From: Euperipatoides rowelli
Lineage: Eukaryota > Onychophora > Udeonychophora > Euonychophora > Peripatopsidae
Assembly (NCBI GenBank): GCA_003024985.2
Contig: PXIH01S0007371.1
Strand: one strand, 5' to 3'
DNA: 13,116 bases
Of the stretch, positions 1 through 6,924 are shown in pieces. Position numbers and translations under genes: made by a program. Within the stretch, counting starts at the first letter, position 1. Each line of letters opens with the position of its first letter. Under the pieces are notes generated by a model that was not told the DNA's origin, made no database searches, and was given only the letters and a program-made list of their open reading frames with translations.

Positions 1-597
1 CCTGGGTAAGAGGCTTGATTGTTGCAGGCTATAAGTTTACACATAGCTGCCATAAAATTTATATTTGTCATAATCATAATTTTTTGGATATTTCTAAGTC
101 CATTTTTTTTTAAAAGAAGGATTAGGCCTACCCATGTTTTATTAGAGAACTTTATACTATAATTAAAACAACATATAACATTAAAATTTTAATTGAGTAC
201 TTACAGTTCCAGAATTACCTGACCTTACTTAGGATAGTACTTAGAGTGAGTATCGATCCTTTACAATAGTATTGGCAGCCTGGCAACTTATCTTTAAACA
301 TTAGTTTAAAAAAAAAAAAAATAATAATACTTTTACTGGATATTACAAGACATTGTAAAATATTATAGTTGTAAATTGAATTACTCGGTGTGGCAGACCA
401 ATTTTTTAAAAATAAAAACAGTTCAAAATCGAAATATTTTATATCATGAAGATATAGATCACGATATTCTGAAATAAAATAAAAATATTGGCTTTCATAA
501 TAGTTTTACATCTAACTGTTCAGTTTGTTTTATATAGCATCACCATAACAGTGAATAGAGGTGCATTTTGTGGCATAAATTTAAGAAGCTAACGTGA
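1..597. other. AT-rich intergenic DNA, no gene seen
   Basis: No open frame of useful length, no RNA gene and no clear repeat boundary is visible here. It holds A/T homopolymers (for example the A-run near 308-320) and one copy of the palindromic octamer TAGGCCTA at 123-130, which recurs in the window. It ends at the TA dinucleotide (598-599) that borders the palindromic element. Confidence 0.6.
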
Positions 598-599
598 TA

Positions 600-826
600 T
601 TTGGGGTTGATACGCTTTTGTCGCCCAGAAGGTTTAAGCAATTTTGATAATATTTTTTAACGAATATATAGAGTAGACCCCCACCTTCATTTTGGCATAT
701 TGGAGAATACTTCATTGTCTACGGATCATGCTCGTTTTAGCACAAACAACCTTGTAAATCATCGTTTACATCCTCATATCGCCATTGCTGTTAGATGCCA
801 CCTGATGAGTTTTACTATAAACGTGA
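600..826 (+). repeat. Left arm of the long inverted repeat
   Basis: This arm pairs with 1033-1257. The match runs from the outer GGGG block through ACGAATATATAGAGTAGAC and CATGCTCGTTTTAGCAC to GAGTTTTACTATAAACG. Differences are scattered substitutions with a few 1-2 base gaps, which indicates the copy has aged since insertion. Confidence 0.85.
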
Positions 827-842
827 CAGCTACTTTTGTTTT

Positions 843-919
843 GAATGAAGGGTGGATTTTTGGGTGTCTGAAATAAATAGAGGTAGCCACCCAAAAACCC
901 ACAAGTCTACCCTTCATCC
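843..919. repeat. Central hairpin of the palindromic element
   Basis: GAATGAAGGGTGGA plus TTTTTGGGTG on the left matches, in reverse complement, CACCCAAAAACCCAC plus CTACCCTTCATCC on the right. The intervening loop is about 20 bases. It continues the symmetry of the outer arms, so the element as a whole is a single stem. Confidence 0.8.
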
Positions 920-1032
920 AAGAAAAAAACAACTCGGATCTGAAATCGCTAAAATATAGGTGGTTTTAGACAAAAAAAACTCAGAACCTCGTTATAATGC
1001 AGACTTGTAAGATTGTAAAATTAGTTCCTCTC

Positions 1033-1257
1033 GCATTTATAGTAAAACTCACCAGGGGGCATCTAACAGTAATTGCGATATAAAGATGTAAACAATGATT
1101 TCCGAAGCTGTTTTTGCTAAAACGAGCATGAACCGTAGACAACGAAGTGTCCTCCAATATGCAAAAATGAAAGTGGATGTCTACTCTATATAATTGTTAA
1201 AAAAAATTTTCAAAAATCGTTAAGTCTTCTGGGCTACAAATGCGTACCGTCCCCTGT
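1033..1257 (-). repeat. Right arm of the long inverted repeat
   Basis: Reverse complement of the left arm at 600-826, with the same ordered blocks. Just inside it, about 930-1030 holds roughly 95 bases with no partner on the left side, so the left side has lost or the right side has gained a segment. Confidence 0.85.
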
Positions 1258-1520
1258 TATTTGGCATATTCTTTATTTTTATTTGGTTTGAAAAGAAGTT
1301 TGAACTTTGAACCAATGACAATGGAACATTCTATAGTATATTCTAATAATATGCACAAAAATTACATTTTATGTTAACATTAATTTTTATTCTGTTTTAT
1401 AGAAATTGTATTGTTGGAAAAAGATTCCATTTCACTATGAAATTAAAATACAACACGATTAGCATAAACATCTGAACTTCCTAATATTTTGAAAATATTT
1501 AAAATTAATATTTACATACT

Positions 1521-1700
1521 GCTGTTGGTTCAGTGGTTAACATCATTGCCACCCTAGTTTGTGCATATAATGTAAAGGATCGTGGTTAGATCCTGGGCAG
1601 CCCCAGGGCTGGAAACTGGTGAATTTTATTTCGCTACCGGTACACACCATGGATATTTCAAGTTCTATATATCCTAAGGAGTCATTTTTCAGATAAAAAA
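1521..1700 (+). mobile_element. tRNA-derived SINE
   Basis: The head contains a perfect match to the Pol III A-box consensus, TGGTTCAGTGG at 1526-1536, followed by a D-arm-like GGTTAACA. A B-box-like GGTTAGATCCT lies at 1584-1594, matching 9 of 11 consensus positions. A- to B-box spacing of about 47 bases is normal for a tRNA head. After the head comes a non-tRNA body (CCCCAGGGCTGG, then ACTGGTGAATTTTATTTCGC) and then an A-rich tail at about 1695-1704. Mutated B-box positions suggest an old copy. Exact ends and target-site duplication are uncertain: an ATATTTA-like string occurs on both sides, but this is common in such AT-rich DNA. A functional tRNA gene is unlikely because no cloverleaf with a paired acceptor stem is evident. 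Confidence 0.65.
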
Positions 1701-2219
1701 AATATTTATCTTAGCCAAGGTGTAATTGAGAAATAATTTTTCATAGTTAATTTAGCTATTAAAAAGATATTATAAGTAACATTAAAATCTATGAACACAC
1801 TTAGGGTGTTTTTTATAGAGGACCCTTTTGATTTGACCTGATACATTAGTGCTTGTGTATTTTGTGGAGGGGGGTATCTGTCGGAATTACCATTGGACAA
1901 TATTTGTTTTTAATACACATTAGTATGAACATATAGGCATGATTATATAATGATACTATATATTTGACCTAATTTTGTTAGATTAAGGACTTTATTACAA
2001 CCTTTTTTTTTTCCAAATATAAAATGATTTGCCCTGGTATTAACCTTTGCCATGAACCCTTTAGTAAAAAACTATATAATGAGATAATAATTTAATTTCA
2101 TGAAAACAAAACATAATAAGAATTAAAATTTTTTTATATAATAGTTTTTTTTTGTATTTAGAAAAAAATTATATATTTTTATTTTTAAAAATTTGAAGAA
2201 ATTTTGTTTGTATCTTTTT
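1701..2219. other. AT-rich DNA, no gene seen
   Basis: Very AT-rich sequence with many short A and T runs. The only longer open frame, on the - strand at 1706-1900, has no recognisable motif and is compatible with chance. Nothing else is supported. Confidence 0.55.
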
Positions 2220-2221
2220 TC

Positions 2222-2448
2222 TTGTAGCAGTATATGAGACAAGAACAGCAAATCCTAGGAATTTTTCTGGAATTACTTTACCAAGATTGTATTCGAACAT
2301 GGACAAATTATTTCTGATTTGTTGATATCCATACATGATTTTTGTTTATAGTCTGAAAAGATCTTAAGGATCTTTATCTGCATATTTTGCATCTTCTAGA
2401 ATTACAACCACATTGTCCAAGTAAGCAATTGAATCTACTTTAATGCCC
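2222..2448 (-). pseudogene. LINE RT fragment with catalytic box, YLDN
   Basis: After a frame change near 2445, the - strand reads IKVDSIAYLDNVVVILEDAK, which is the position of the YADD catalytic box in LINE RTs. Here the box (2412-2423) reads Y-L-D-N, so the second Asp is lost. Downstream the reading continues with stops through a segment containing SNSRKIPRICC in one frame and EKFLGFAVLVSYTATR in another, resembling the stretch after the palm. Recognition fades at about 2220. Confidence 0.65.
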
Positions 2449-2955
2449 ATTGGTCAAGCCATATACACAAAATAGGTATGATAAGAGTACTGATCCTTGG
2501 GATATCCCCTTATTGATTAGGATTTGCTCATATGTTGTGTTACTTATTTTCAGGAATACTGCTTTATTTACCAGGTAGTTAATTATACCAATGGATATAT
2601 TTGAAATGCTTAAATATTTCACATTTTTTTAATTAAGTATGAGTGTTTTGCACTGTCAACGGCCATATCCTGATGTCATAAACATCAGGCCAGCACAAGA
2701 TAATCTTTTGTTTTTAATGTGTTTGACTGTTAACATGAAAAGTGATATTGCATCATGGATGGATCATCCAGCCAATGAGTATTGGTTAGGTACTATGACT
2801 TCTTGTGGTTTATCGTTGATATTATTTAATAAAACCCTTGAATATAATTTAGAATCTAAGTGGTGTATCGTTACTGGTCTGATGGATGTAACATCAAGGA
2901 GGCCTTCCAGATGATTAAACCCATTTTTCAGTTTAAGAACAAAAAATAAAAACAT
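2443..2955 (-). pseudogene. LINE RT fragment, palm/fingers core
   Basis: A single - strand frame runs through this block, interrupted only by stops at 2764-2766 (TGA), 2656-2658 (TGA) and 2629-2631 (TAA). It contains SIRPVTIHHLDSKLYSRVLL, then VPNQYSLAG, the first stop, SIHDAISLF, and later ILINKGISQGSV followed by YLFCVYGL. These are the NYRPI-like, PGRSIxD-like and QGSxLSPxLF motifs of LINE RTs. The first TGA falls where the family normally has an Arg, which fits a CGA to TGA change. The position of the first catalytic Asp motif is degraded (MFMTSGYGR). Not functional. Confidence 0.8.
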
Positions 2956-3019
2956 TTTACAATAAAACGTGGTTATAAGCTTGTAAAAACACTGTTAAAA
3001 GACAAAGAAAACACATGAG

Positions 3020-3261
3020 AAAATTTCTTGAAAAGTTGATATGTGATGCCGTCCAGTCCTGGACTTAACTTACTATTAGTGGTTTGAAATGCAGTTTGCA
3101 ACATTTGAGAATTATATTCAAAATTTTACTGAGATTTACTTTCTGCCTTATCTAACAAGCCTTGAACTATTTTGAACATATTTTGTAAGTCACTTGATTC
3201 TGGGAAATAGGAGTTGTAGTAGTTATATATAGGGTTTTTACTACATCTAAGTCATGTAAAA
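3020..3261 (-). pseudogene. LINE RT fragment, N-terminal part
   Basis: The - strand translation gives a segment with SSDLQNMFKIVQGLLDKAES, a TAA stop, and then LSPGLDGITYQLFKKF. The SPG-DG-x-x-Y-x-x-F-K-K-F pattern is the classic start of LINE RT domains, just before the fingers. The frame here differs from that of the downstream block (frame change near 2945-2955), and there is an in-frame stop before the change. Upstream (higher coordinate), the coding-like sequence resumes across the SINE at 3410-3440, which agrees with the SINE having inserted into this element. Confidence 0.7.
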
Positions 3262-3277
3262 CATCTTTGTATACTTT
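3262..3277 (+). repeat. Target-site duplication, copy 1
   Basis: CATCTTTGTATACTTT, identical over 16 bases to 3394-3409. It lies on the A-tail side of the - strand SINE. The perfect match indicates that this insertion is younger than the surrounding LINE remnant. Confidence 0.9.
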
Positions 3278-3393
3278 TTTTTTTATTTTTTAAAAAATCC
3301 AGCAGTGGCTTTTGCCGGATTCGAACTAGGGACACGACTTGGTCCTCAAGCACTGATCGATCTGACTTAGACCGCTCAACTAGACCCACAGGC
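3278..3393 (-). mobile_element. Compact tRNA-type SINE nested in the LINE
   Basis: On the - strand it starts GGCCTGTGGGTCTAGTTGAG, with an A-box-like TCTAGTTGAGCGG and the D-arm string AGCGGTCTAAG typical of Leu/Ser-type tRNAs. A B-box-like AGTTCGAATCC follows at about 3318-3328 on the + strand. After the tRNA part come only about 20 unrelated bases and then an A-rich tail (T-rich on + at 3278-3297). The insert is flanked by identical 16-bp copies of CATCTTTGTATACTTT, the signature of target-primed insertion. The total is about 116 bases, a head-plus-tail SINE with almost no body. A retroposed tRNA pseudogene is an alternative; the two differ only by whether many copies exist in the genome. 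Confidence 0.85.
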
Positions 3394-3409
3394 CATCTTT
3401 GTATACTTT
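3394..3409 (+). repeat. Target-site duplication, copy 2
   Basis: CATCTTTGTATACTTT on the tRNA-head side of the SINE. The following base differs from that after copy 1 (A at 3410, T at 3278), so 16 bases is the full length of the duplication on that side. Confidence 0.9.
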
Positions 3410-3550
3410 AAATGGGCAAATGACTATGGATACCAGCTTTTTTTTAAAAAAATATTTGAGTTAATTTCGTAATATTATTCTTGTGTTTTGTATATTTATT
3501 AACAATAGTAATCCAGTGTTGGTCTAAATTCGACCAATAAGAAAATTTAC

Positions 3551-3613
3551 TTTGTAGAAAGCCGCCATTCATTTGTAAAAAGCCGCCACTCCTTTGTAAA
3601 AAGCCACCACAAC
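3551..3613 (+). repeat. Tandem repeat, 3 x 21 bp
   Basis: Three adjacent units at 3551-3571, 3572-3592 and 3593-3613. The middle unit reads TTTGTAAAAAGCCGCCACTC plus C. The first differs at about three positions and the third at four to five, mainly at the 3' end. The GCCGCCA core stands out in AT-rich surroundings. Function is unknown; it looks like a small minisatellite. Confidence 0.85.
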
Positions 3614-4694
3614 GCTAAACAATGAATGTTATAATTTTATATATAAATTTTGCCTCATTGCACTCCCTCTCCATATAAACTTTAACTCTGCCAAATCTCC
3701 CACTCCTCCGTGCCCCCAATATGCTTAAAAAGGGATCCAAAGATTTCCCTTCACATATTAATATATAGATAAGATTTGTAGATAATAATTTTGTTACTTT
3801 GTTATTTTAGAATATTTAATTTTGATTCAATATTTTGTATGTACTTCAATTTTGATTTATTATTATTTCTATTGTAAATAGCTCTTTCTTTAATGTGTGT
3901 ATATGCATAATTCTTTTGGAGATATATTTGATGTTTTGTTCTTCAAAATAATTCAATATGTTCTTTTTTAAAAATTAGCCACTGGGAAAAAAATTCCAAG
4001 CTGGATAATAAATAGTGAATGTGAGAGTAGGCAATAAGAAAGTTTATTGCCAACACAAAATCTGGTGTGATGAAACTTCTATTTTGATAATTTTTTTAAA
4101 TTTTCTTCCTCTCTAAATTGACTATGCTTAGTGTTAAGTGTTGAACACATAAATAAGCACAATGTTCTGTAACTTCAACATGAAAAAACTTCAGCTCTGA
4201 ATGATTAGATATTGTTAAAAGGTCTGAAAAACATAGTCGATCCTTGACAATGACGATCCTTGACAATGACGTTCTGTGAGTATATTACGTGTTAGTTGTA
4301 TTCATTTGTTTTAGATAAGGAAGGCCTACTAATTTTTTTTAAAGACAAAATTTTTCATATTAAAGTCACCTAACATCTCTCAAGATTACTGCCGTGTCTG
4401 GATTTTAAATAGCTATGTCGACAAAACAAATCCACGTTTACATGTTAAAACTATTTGTTATTTGGAAAAAGACTTATGATTCATGTTATTGTTCAAAAAT
4501 TTACCTGTTTCAACCAAATAGTTTGCTAATCATGTCTGAACTATGAAATTATTAACGTGATTTGTGATAATGTATATTTCTAAGTTATGTAATCAAAGTT
4601 TCCGATTTAAAAAGACATGGTTGGTTGGCCACCGCTGTCACATAGGCTAGTTAATTATGAACAAACCCATGGTTCCACACATGCCAACAGCTGA
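3614..4694. other. AT-rich DNA, possible 5' part of the LTR element, no gene seen
   Basis: No open frame or family motif was recognised. By position it could contain the 5' LTR and gag of the Ty3-type element that follows, but I found no LTR that matches the 3' side, no convincing primer-binding site and no capsid or zinc-knuckle motif. It contains a 16-bp tandem duplication at 4238-4271. Confidence 0.45.
4238..4271 (+). repeat. Tandem duplication, 2 x 16 bp
   Basis: CGATCCTTGACAATGA occurs at 4238-4253 and again, without a change, at 4254-4269, followed by CG. Two identical copies point to a recent slippage or duplication event. Confidence 0.9.
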
Positions 4695-5092
4695 CAAATC
4701 ATCATCAAAATTAACGTAAATAGGTTCCAAACTCGGGAAGCAGACTCTGGTAATGACTCTGTTGTAACCAAAGCTAAAATTTACCACAACACAAAAAGGA
4801 GTAATTTTAGAAATAAAAATAAATGAAGAAAAAAACTTTTAAGAAAAATTGTGAGCATAGGTCTGGTAATCCATATGAATAGCAAGTAGCTAAAAGCAAA
4901 CGTAAGAGAGGGCATGCACTAGTCTCACCAGTACAGCCTACAGAACCACCATTGGCTCATACAGGGTCATGTTTCCCACCACAATTTATTTCTTATAATC
5001 TTTGGCAGTTACTTAGCTCAACTGTTCCAGTAAATGAAAGCACAAAATCAAACTCAAATATATTGAAACACAAAAACACAGTTACAAACCAG
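4695..5092 (+). pseudogene. Possible gag C-terminal remnant
   Basis: Two short open stretches precede the protease. One, at 4695-4823, is rich in Asn, Lys and Arg (VNRFQTREADSGNDS, then KRSNFRNKNK). The other, at 4883-5092, begins AKSKRKRGH and continues with a Pro-rich stretch (VSPVQPTEPPLAH). Basic and Pro-rich composition just upstream of protease fits the end of a Gag protein, but I see no CCHC zinc knuckle and no capsid motif. Assignment rests on position and composition only, and chance open frames cannot be excluded. Confidence 0.3.
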
Positions 5093-5454
5093 TAAACAAT
5101 AATTGCAAAATTAAGAAAAATAAACAACATAAAAATAAAAATAAAAAGATGGCTGACATGTCACATGATCGAGGTATGGGTGGAGCTAAGATGAGTGAGC
5201 TGTCAACCATTCCTCAGAGTGCTAAGCATACAAATCCCACAGCAAGTGTTTCTGAAACAATATGCACACATATTTTAATAAAATTTGATAAATTATATGA
5301 TACAAAACCATTAATTAAGGTGAAAGTATTTGGCAAAGAGCTTCTAGCTCTGATGGATACTGGATCTGAATACACGATTGTTAACAAACAATTTATAGAT
5401 GTAAACAAAATAAAATGCAGAAAAGGGGGTAATTTTAACTACACCTGTCATTAA
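5038..5454 (+). pseudogene. Aspartic protease (retropepsin) N-terminal part
   Basis: This frame is open from 5038; the first ATG is at 5149. From that ATG, residues 56-80 hold the start of a retropepsin fold, with the active site in LLALMDTGSEYTIV (DTG at residues 70-72, bases 5356-5364). Before the ATG the frame is Lys/Asn-rich, so the protein may have begun upstream as part of a Gag-Pol product rather than at this ATG. In retroelements this protease acts as a homodimer, cleaving the polyprotein within the particle. The frame terminates soon after a G5 run (5425-5429), beyond which the protease continues in another frame, so the break is probably a 1-base indel in that run. Confidence 0.8.
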
Positions 5455-5620
5455 TCAATCTTTACATGGATTTAAAACTGTAGTAGACCTAGCAAAAAAT
5501 GATATTAATTTCCTTCACCCAGTTTGCATAGCCCCTTTACAATCACCTACTGATTTTCAAGTTATTATGGGTTACGATCTCTTAAAGCATCATCAGGCTG
5601 TGATTAAGAGCGCTGAAAAC
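5429..5620 (+). pseudogene. Aspartic protease C-terminal part, second frame
   Basis: Following the G-run break, the new frame reads VILTTPVINQSLHGF and later FQVIMGYDLLKHHQAVI (around 5550-5600). The hydrophobic-G-x-D-hydrophobic-L string is the second conserved motif of retropepsins, which packs behind the active site. Together with the upstream DTG part it makes up a domain of normal length, about 100 residues. This frame is shared with the following linker and the start of RT, so protease and RT lay in one polyprotein. Confidence 0.75.
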
Positions 5621-6130
5621 AGCTTAGCATTTAATGTAAACACAGAACTTGTGTGGGATAAATTTGTGAGCCTAGTACAAAGTACTGTGCCTATCTTTGC
5701 AAGTTACTGTCAACACGTGATAAATAACTTATTAAGGACAAAAGAACCTGACTTAAGTGAAGAGCATAGGTTAGCTCTAGATAACATTATTAAGGAAAAC
5801 CAATCAATATTACTAGAAGACATCATGAAGAAGACGGGTTCACACGTTACTCCTTATGAGCAAAAATTTAAAGATGAGGTGCCTGTTTACCAGCGCCAAT
5901 ATAGGATACCTCATGCACTATATGATCCTCTCTGGAAGCAGTTAGAAAAACTGGAGAGAACAAATATAATCAAAAAGACTTATAGTGATTATAAGGATAG
6001 TGCTGGACTTCCGAAAATTAAATTAAAAAATTGTCCCTACCCAACTTTCTTTAATGAGGATAGAGGATATTTTAGAGAACTTGGGGGATTAAATTTTCAG
6101 CACAATGGATTCAAACAATGGTTATTTTAA
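5621..6130 (+). pseudogene. Linker and N-terminal reverse transcriptase
   Basis: The frame continues from the protease, through a linker of about 60 residues, into HVTPYEQKFKDEVPVYQRQY and LYDPLWKQLEKLERTNIIKK. This is the usual Ty3/gypsy lead-in to RT: short-loop residues before the fingers, then the amphipathic helix before the SxWxSP-type motif. After SDYKDSAG the expected fingers block with the conserved Arg and the VDYR-type motif is absent. Only about 14 residues separate the helix from the next recognisable piece, which implies a deletion of about 20 codons. The last 20 residues of this frame belong to a wrong phase, because the RT palm reads in another frame from about 6035 onward. 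Confidence 0.75.
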
Positions 6131-6447
6131 CATCAAGCTTACCAAGGAGGCACAAAAAGGCTCACATTTTCTGTACCCTGGACCATGTATGCGTTCACCA
6201 NGCTACGTCAGGGATGTATAACACCATCCTCTCACTTCCAACAAATTATGAGTGAATGTTTGCATGAAGTGGTGATTAAGGGTCATGTCCTGGTATACCT
6301 GGACAATATTATTATACACACTCCTACTGTGGAATAGCACCTTGAAACTATAAACAAAGTTTTGGCAGCCTTAAAAAAGATCAATATGGCTGTAAAACCT
6401 TTGAAATGTAGATTATTTCAAAAATCAATAATTTTTTGGGGCTTATA
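6035..6447 (+). pseudogene. Reverse transcriptase palm, inactive YLDN box
   Basis: Motif A is visible as STMDSNNGYF (Asp codon at 6108-6110) in one frame. After an A5 run near 6154-6158 the phase changes and the reading continues with RLTFSVPWTMYAFT, an ambiguous base at 6201, then GCITPSSHFQQIM, and the catalytic box VLVYLDNIII (YLDN at 6296-6307). The family box is YxDD, so the second catalytic Asp is Asn here and polymerisation activity should be lost. A TAG stop at 6335-6337 follows, where a Gln codon is likely ancestral. The thumb-side motif NMAVKPLKCRLF (about 6385-6420) then appears in the same frame. The region ends in a TAG at 6448 in the next frame used. Confidence 0.82.
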
Positions 6448-6450
6448 TAG

Positions 6451-6924
6451 TACCAGGATGGGTGTAAACCTCTAGGAGAGAATGTCAGAGTGATACAGGA
6501 GTTGCCACATCCGAAGACAATAAGGGAGGTGAGAAGTTTGTTAGGCAGCCTCAACTTATACAGAAAGTTCATAGAGGAAATTACAGAGATTGCAGTGCCA
6601 ATATATGCCCTATTAAAGAAGAAAAATGTCAGCATAAATTGGTCACCAGAGGCAGAGCAAGCTTTCCAACAACTTAAGAAGAGCCTAATAATGGCATTTA
6701 TAATAAAAAGTGACACTTCATTAATATCAGTAGCAGTTGTTTTGGAACAGGTAAACAAGGATGGGGATCTTCAGCCTATTGCTTATTGCAGTCGAAAATT
6801 AAATCCAGCAGAGCAGTGATATGTAGCAATCGAAAGAGAGGATCTTGCTCTTGTCTACTCAATCAAACAATTCAGACACCTTACATATGGTAATAAAATT
6901 TATTTAAAAACAGACCAAAACCAC
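6451..6924 (+). pseudogene. RT thumb/connection and RNase H
   Basis: The open stretch contains EVRSLLGSLNLYRKFIEEI (Ty3-type FLGLxxYYRxFI segment), then NWSPEAEQAFQQLKKSL, and then RNase H beginning FIIKSDTSLISVAVVLEQ. The first catalytic Asp (in KSDTS) is present. IAYCSRKLNPAEQ is followed by an in-frame TGA at 6817-6819, after which the same frame continues with YVAIEREDLALVYS, carrying the catalytic Glu (ERE), and IYLKTDQ, carrying a later Asp. The TGA most likely replaces an Arg codon (CGA to TGA). RNase H degrades the RNA strand of the RNA-DNA hybrid in reverse transcription. The visible start at 6490 is a GTG, not a real start codon; the segment is an internal part of a polyprotein. Confidence 0.85.

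Larger units (their letters stand above)
600..1257. mobile_element. Palindromic (foldback-type) MITE with TA borders
   Basis: The first about 225 bases and the last about 225 bases are reverse complements of each other at roughly 80% identity by eye. Shared blocks include GCCCAGAAG, ATATAGAGTAGAC, CATGCTCGTTTTAGCA, CTGTTAGATGCC and GAGTTTTACTATAAA. A second inverted pair (843-866 with 888-919) sits at the centre, so nearly the whole unit folds into one long hairpin. The outer ends read GGGGTTGATACGC and, reversed, GGGGACGGTACGC. The unit lies between TA at 598-599 and TA at 1258-1259, which fits a TA target-site duplication. It has no open reading frame, so it would be non-autonomous. Tc1/mariner-type origin is an inference from the TA borders alone; a foldback or other MITE class is possible. 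One arm carries about 95 bases that the other lacks. Confidence 0.8.
2220..3440 (-). mobile_element. Decayed LINE (non-LTR retrotransposon) RT region
   Basis: Read on the - strand, from high to low coordinate, the translated pieces follow the order of a LINE reverse transcriptase. First comes an SPGLDGITYQLFKKF block (about 3020-3065), then SIRPVTIHH and an NQYSLAG-stop-SIHDAISLF block (about 2735-2895), then ISQGSV with YLFCVY (about 2455-2510), then an AYLDNVVVIL catalytic box (about 2395-2430). The order and spacing match the RT of L1/Tx1- or CR1-like LINEs, and I cannot choose between these clades. The reading frame has at least two frame changes and three in-frame stops. No endonuclease domain or 3' tail was recognised, so this is a truncated dead copy. 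A SINE interrupts it at 3278-3393. Confidence 0.8.

Noticed and set aside
1706-1900. 64-codon - strand open frame
   Set aside because: No recognisable motif, low-complexity AT-driven composition, overlaps the A-rich tail of a SINE; compatible with chance.
2639-2914. 91-codon + strand open frame
   Set aside because: It is the antisense shadow of the LINE RT frame, which carries the recognisable motifs on the - strand.
3300-3393. A functional tRNA gene on the - strand
   Set aside because: The D-arm and B-box strings are tRNA-like, but the acceptor ends do not pair convincingly, an A-rich tail follows and a 16-bp target-site duplication flanks it, so a SINE or retropseudogene fits better.
4618-4640. 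Primer-binding site and 5' LTR end (CATGGTTGGTTGGCC)
   Set aside because: A CA followed by TGG is present, but the next bases do not match a tRNA 3' end that I can name, and no matching LTR was found on the 3' side.
5214-5408. 64-codon - strand open frame
   Set aside because: Antisense of the protease region, which has the DTG active site on the + strand.
6381-6758. 125-codon - strand open frame
   Set aside because: Antisense of the RT/RNase H region; the + strand shows the family motifs.
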